From: DASTPP01 sp035762175
GTDB taxonomy: Bacteria > Myxococcota_A > Polyangia > Polyangiales > Polyangiaceae
NCBI GenBank assembly: GCA_035762175.1
Contig: DASTPP010000167.1
Coordinates: 1 to 24,311, forward strand
DNA: 24,311 nucleotides
Direction of reading: 5' to 3'
The notes under the pieces are model-generated. The model did not search any database. It was not told where the DNA came from and worked only from the letters and a program-made list of their open reading frames with translations. Position numbers and translations under genes: made by a program. This document shows positions 21,561 through 24,311 of the stretch, piece by piece (within the stretch, counting starts at the first letter, position 1; each line of letters opens with the position of its first letter).

Positions 21561-21822
21561 CCCTCGGGCGGGGGCGGCCGAGTGCCGCGTAGGGCGGGCG
21601 GCCCTCTCGCCGGCGGGCGCCGGGGCCGGCGACGTGCGCGGCCACGCGCGGGGGGGCCGGGGCCGGTGACGCCCTGCGCGGCCAAGCGCGGGGGGGGGCC
21701 GGGGGGGCGGGCAAAGGTTGCAATCGTAACTAAATTGCAAGGGCGCGGGGGGTCGGGCCGTCCGGCCGTCTTCGCGAGCTTGCAGGTGCGACCTTGTTGT
21801 AGAAGTGCTAGGGTCGGGCCCA
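21561..21822. other. G-rich intergenic region upstream of the MerC gene
   Basis: Two diverged ~39-bp direct repeats begin with GGGGCCGGYGACG at about 21622 and 21659. Each contains GCGCGGCCAMGCGCGGGGGGG, and both end in long G-runs that could form G-quadruplexes. After them the composition shifts to AT-rich around the TTGCAA inverted repeat (21718-21740). At 21790-21815 a loose GACC...GGGTC dyad lies just before the MerC start. Confidence 0.5.
21718..21740. promoter_or_regulatory. Inverted repeat TTGCAAT-N9-ATTGCAA
   Basis: This perfect 7-bp inverted repeat, in the most AT-rich spot of the area, is 83 bp before the MerC-type gene. Half-sites with TGCAA occur in operators of some Fur-family metal regulators, so a metal-responsive operator is a reasonable guess, not an identification. 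Confidence 0.45.
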
Positions 21823-22314
21823 ATGGCCTTCGCACGCGACGCCGGTGACGCCCCTCCGGGGCGGCGCGCGCTCGGGCCCCTGCTCGACCGCGCGGGGGTC
21901 GTCGCCTCGTCGCTCTGCGCGCTGCACTGCGCCGCGACGCCCGCGCTGCTGGCGGCGGCGCCGGCGCTCGGGGTCGCCTTCGGCGACGAGCGGTGGGAGT
22001 GGCCCTTTCTCCTCGCGTCGTGCGCCCTCGGCGCCGCCGCGCTCGTGCCGGGCTTCTTGCGCTCGGGGCGGGCGATCGCGCTCGGGGTCTTCGTCGCCGG
22101 GGCGCTCGGGGCGATCGCGGGCAAGCTCGCGTTCGCGGGGGGCAGCGTGGCCGAAGGCGCGCTCTCGGCGCTCGGGGCGCTCGGCATCGCGTGCGCGCAC
22201 GTGATCAACCTGCGCGTCGTGCGGCGGGCCCACCGGGGCGGGGTGGGTGCCGGGGCGCCCGACCATCGCGGCGGCCCCTGCGTGCACCCGCCCGCGGCGG
22301 CGCCCTCGCGCTGA
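21823..22314 (+). CDS. MerC-domain membrane protein
   Basis: This 163-aa inner-membrane protein of the MerC family resembles mercury and other metal uptake proteins. LDRAGVVASSLCALHCAATP (21-40) carries the Cys pair (32 and 36) in the first membrane segment. Three more hydrophobic segments follow, ending at AHVINLRVVRR as in the family. The tail is His/Gly/Pro-rich with one Cys (DHRGGPCVHPP), which could bind metal. The ATG at 21823 is preferred over GTG at 21805, because the family starts close to the DRAG motif. No MerA, MerR or MerT gene is present. In such isolated cases the family may handle other metals; substrate unknown. It converges with a second MerC-like gene. Confidence 0.85.
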   Translation: MAFARDAGDAPPGRRALGPLLDRAGVVASSLCALHCAATPALLAAAPALGVAFGDERWEWPFLLASCALGAAALVPGFLRSGRAIALGVFVAGALGAIAGKLAFAGGSVAEGALSALGALGIACAHVINLRVVRRAHRGGVGAGAPDHRGGPCVHPPAAAPSR

Positions 22315-22487
22315 GGGGCGGGGGCCGCGCGCGGCGGCGGGCGGCGAGGCCGGGCCCGCCGGCGAGCCTGGGCGGGGGCTGGCCTCGGGGGCGCCGGCCG
22401 GGGGCCGCGGCGTCTTCGTGCCGGCCCCCGTCGGTCGAGAGCGGACCTCGCGTGGCGGGGTCGCGCTCGGTGGGGGCGCCGAGCGCG

Positions 22488-22940
22488 TCAGGTGTGGGCG
22501 CGGTGCGGAGCGGCGAGGCGTCGGAGCCGGACCTGCTCGATCAGGCCGCCGGCGAGCAGCACGAGCACGCCGGACCACTCGAGCCAGGCGGCCTCGCCGA
22601 GGCGGTGGCCGGCGAGGATGAGCGCGGCGCCGACGAGCGCCACCGCGAGCGGCCACGCGCGCCTCGCCCGCCAGGCCCGGAAGGCGCTCGTGGCGACCGA
22701 GCCGGCGATGGCCGCCGCGAGCAAGAGGGCGTGCTGCCGCTCGCTCAGCCCGAGGCCGACGCCGGCGAGCGAGAGCAGCTTGGCGTACGTCGCCACGCAG
22801 GCGGGGCAGACGGCGCACGCGAGGGCGGGCAGGAGCGCGCCCCAGAGGCTCGGCGCCGGGGGGCGGGGGCGGTGGGCCGCGCAGTCGCAGGCGGAGCCGT
22901 GCGCCGGCGCGTGGGGGCGGGCGTGGGCAGGGGCTGCCAT
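22488..22940 (-). CDS. MerC-like membrane protein with Cys-rich first helix
   Basis: This 150-aa membrane protein has a His/Cys-rich N-terminus (HARPHAPAHGSACDCAAH, 6-23) and a first membrane segment containing ACAVCPACVATYAK (41-54) with three Cys. About three further hydrophobic segments follow, the last being VLVLLAGGLIEQ. The pattern resembles MerC/MerF-like metal transporters, and the N-terminal His/Cys cluster could bind metal. The ATG at 22940 is chosen. One at 22976 would add 12 basic residues and place the TGCAA inverted repeat across the start codon. It converges with the MerC gene at 21823, with 173 bp of GC-rich sequence between them. Confidence 0.75.
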   Translation of the reverse strand: MAAPAHARPHAPAHGSACDCAAHRPRPPAPSLWGALLPALACAVCPACVATYAKLLSLAGVGLGLSERQHALLLAAAIAGSVATSAFRAWRARRAWPLAVALVGAALILAGHRLGEAAWLEWSGVLVLLAGGLIEQVRLRRLAAPHRAHT

Positions 22941-22971
22941 CGGCCGCAGCGTACGGGGGCGGCGGCGTTGA

Positions 22972-22986
22972 TGCAACCAGATTGCA
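22972..22986. promoter_or_regulatory. Inverted repeat TGCAA-N5-TTGCA
   Basis: This perfect 5-bp inverted repeat lies 32 bp before the MerC-like gene start at 22940. It shares half-sites with the repeat at 21718, although the spacing differs, so the two metal-type genes might share a regulator. Confidence 0.4.
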
Positions 22987-23091
22987 CATGGCTCTGACTC
23001 GCAAAAGGCCGGCGCGGGGGCCGCCGGAGCGTCGTCGCGGCCCGCCGGGCGCGGCGCCTCGCGCCCTCGGCGCCGCGCCGGCCCGCGCCGG

Positions 23092-24311
23092 TTACTGTGT
23101 CACCACCTCGCACTCGCCGTCGGCGTTCATGTGGCCGCCGCTCTGCTGCGAGTATTCGAGGTAGTCGAGCAGCGTGGTGATGCCGGTCGAGCCCGGGTTC
23201 GGCACGAAGGTGCCCTGCGCCGGGGTGTAGTCGGCGACGTAGCTGCGCGAGGGCAGCGTGGTCGTGCCGCCGCGGACGTACATCGTGTTGATCGCGACGG
23301 CCGCGAGATCATCGGTCGTGACGACGCCCGGGGCGGCCGGGTTTGCGGCGTCGAAGAGCGCCTGCGAGGCGATGTGGTCGAAGTGCAGCGGGGTGCCCTC
23401 GACGTCGAGGGTGTCCCAGAACAGGTGGTCGGTGTGGATGGTGATCTGGACGGAGGTCGCCTGGTTGGCGAGCGTCTGCACGCCCCGGGGCGGCTCGTCG
23501 CCGCCCGCGCCGAGGTCGGGGTTGGCGCAGTTGACGTATGTGGCCGGGTTGGCGAGGCCGATGGTGAAGTTGACGGGCTTCGAGAAGGTGTCGAAGAGCG
23601 GGTCGACCTCGACGTCGTTCTTGCCGACGAAGGTGGCGGTGCCCTGCACGACCACGGCCCAGCCCTTGGTGACGGCCTCTTGGTAGAGCGCGTCGGCGGC
23701 CGGGTCGAAGGCCCCCACCTTGGTCGCCTGCGCCGAGGCCGGGAGCGTTTCGTACGAGAAGGCGTAGGGCGTGCTCGGGTCGAAGTTGCCGGTGAGCGTC
23801 GTGAGGGCCCAGGCGCCCGGCTGCCCGCTGCCCTTGTCGGTCACGGTGCCGGGCTTGGCCAGGTCGACCGCCCACGGGCCGCTCGCGCGCGCGACCTCGG
23901 CGCCGAGCTGCGTGGGGTCGTCGGGGTTGGTGTCGGGGCCCGCGTTGAGGCGGAGGTTGCCGACCGTGATGAGGACGTGGTCGAACGCGATCGTCCAGCC
24001 GTCGACGAACGAGGGCGGGTCGCCTTCGGCCTGCGCGGTGGCCGGGTCGAAGGGGTAGCCCTCGAGGGACAGGTCTTCGCCCGAGATGCTGACCGCGAAC
24101 GTGCCCGGCTGGTTCGCCTGGCCCCCGGTGCCGCCGGTGCCGCCGGTGCCGCCGGTGCCGCCGGTGCCGCCGGTGCCGCCGGTGCCGCCGGTGCCGGGCG
24201 GCGGGTTGATGGGGCTGTCGTCGTCGTCGTCGCCGCACGCGGTCAAGGTCGAGACGGACCAGAGCCCGGCGAGGGCGAGCGCCAAGAGGGGGAGACGGGG
24301 GAAGGTTTTCA
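23092..24311 (-). CDS. Large lipoprotein of unknown function, start codon cut by window edge
   Basis: The frame runs off the window: the last two bases are the TG of the probable start codon, then KTFPRLPLLALALAG and the lipobox LTAC (Cys 26), followed by GDDDDD. Length is therefore about 406 aa. The linker has a (GGT)n run, encoded by seven exact 9-bp GCCGCCGGT units at 24130-24192. The remaining ~340 residues form an unrecognised mature domain with FAVSISGEDLSLEGYPF, WTIAFDHVLITVGNLRL and GPWAVDLAKPG, then a C-terminal part ending SGGHMNADGECEVVTQ. It is probably a cell-surface or outer-membrane lipoprotein with a beta-rich domain, typical of myxobacteria. An internal TTG at 24285 is an inferior start, since it would shorten the signal peptide and lose its basic N-region. 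Confidence 0.85.
   Translation of the reverse strand, partial: KTFPRLPLLALALAGLWSVSTLTACGDDDDDSPINPPPGTGGTGGTGGTGGTGGTGGTGGTGGQANQPGTFAVSISGEDLSLEGYPFDPATAQAEGDPPSFVDGWTIAFDHVLITVGNLRLNAGPDTNPDDPTQLGAEVARASGPWAVDLAKPGTVTDKGSGQPGAWALTTLTGNFDPSTPYAFSYETLPASAQATKVGAFDPAADALYQEAVTKGWAVVVQGTATFVGKNDVEVDPLFDTFSKPVNFTIGLANPATYVNCANPDLGAGGDEPPRGVQTLANQATSVQITIHTDHLFWDTLDVEGTPLHFDHIASQALFDAANPAAPGVVTTDDLAAVAINTMYVRGGTTTLPSRSYVADYTPAQGTFVPNPGSTGITTLLDYLEYSQQSGGHMNADGECEVVTQ
24130..24192. repeat. 9-bp tandem repeat (GCCGCCGGT), seven units
   Basis: Exact units encode a Gly-Gly-Thr run in the lipoprotein linker. They are likely prone to slippage in multiples of nine, which keeps the frame. Confidence 0.95.

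Noticed and set aside
1..24311. tRNA, rRNA, known riboswitches, transposase or integrase genes
   Set aside because: None recognised by eye on either strand. A tRNAscan/Infernal run would settle small RNAs.

Overview
The window is very GC-rich DNA that is almost entirely bacterial chromosome in style. It has many GTG starts, 4-base gene overlaps and several lipoproteins with Gly/Ala-rich or Pro/Thr-rich linkers after the lipobox. With dispersed palindromic repeats and Gly-rich RRM proteins, this suggests a myxobacterium of the Polyangiales/Sorangiineae type (Myxococcota). That is an inference from style, not from a marker gene. No rRNA, tRNA, phage, insertion sequence or CRISPR array was seen.

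Layout. 1-640: a 43-bp tandem array of hairpin-forming units upstream of an unknown 265-aa protein (640-1437). 1427-1685: first copy of a ~220-bp palindrome-ended dispersed element. 1698-3685 (minus): two oligopeptide-type ABC ATPases without permeases. 3700-4500: a divergent intergenic region with a striking ~21-bp-phased array of TGTCC motifs, then an EVE-domain protein (4501-5046). 5138-5357: second element copy. 5452-8010 (minus): a three-gene unit in which a threonine-dehydratase-like enzyme lies between two paralogous lipoproteins. 8162-8923 (minus): a glutathione S-transferase-like protein. 8980-9286: third, complete element copy, in the opposite orientation.

9322-18040 is an assimilatory sulfate-reduction locus. 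Two operons diverge from an AT-rich island at about 12560-12750. The minus operon encodes an SsuB/TauB-like ATPase, an SsuC/TauC-like permease, uroporphyrinogen-III methyltransferase and precorrin-2 dehydrogenase/ferrochelatase, that is transport plus siroheme synthesis. The plus operon encodes ATP sulfurylase, APS kinase, siroheme sulfite reductase, an Fe-S APS/PAPS reductase and the solute-binding lipoprotein of the transporter. Together they cover anion uptake, activation, reduction to sulfide and the siroheme cofactor.

18041-19835 holds a linker-only lipoprotein and a long gene-free stretch with two large inverted repeats and a 26-bp tandem repeat. 19836-20641 encodes a Gly-rich RRM protein translationally coupled to an unknown 116-aa protein. 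Next come a repeat-bearing gene-free stretch and an 83-aa unknown protein (21309-21560). 21823-22940 holds two convergent MerC-type membrane proteins, each preceded by a TTGCA-type inverted repeat. The window ends inside the first codon of a large lipoprotein (23092-24311, minus).

The most unusual signals are non-coding: the 43-bp hairpin array, the 21-bp-phased motif array, the three-copy palindromic element and the paired inverted repeats at 18976-19201.
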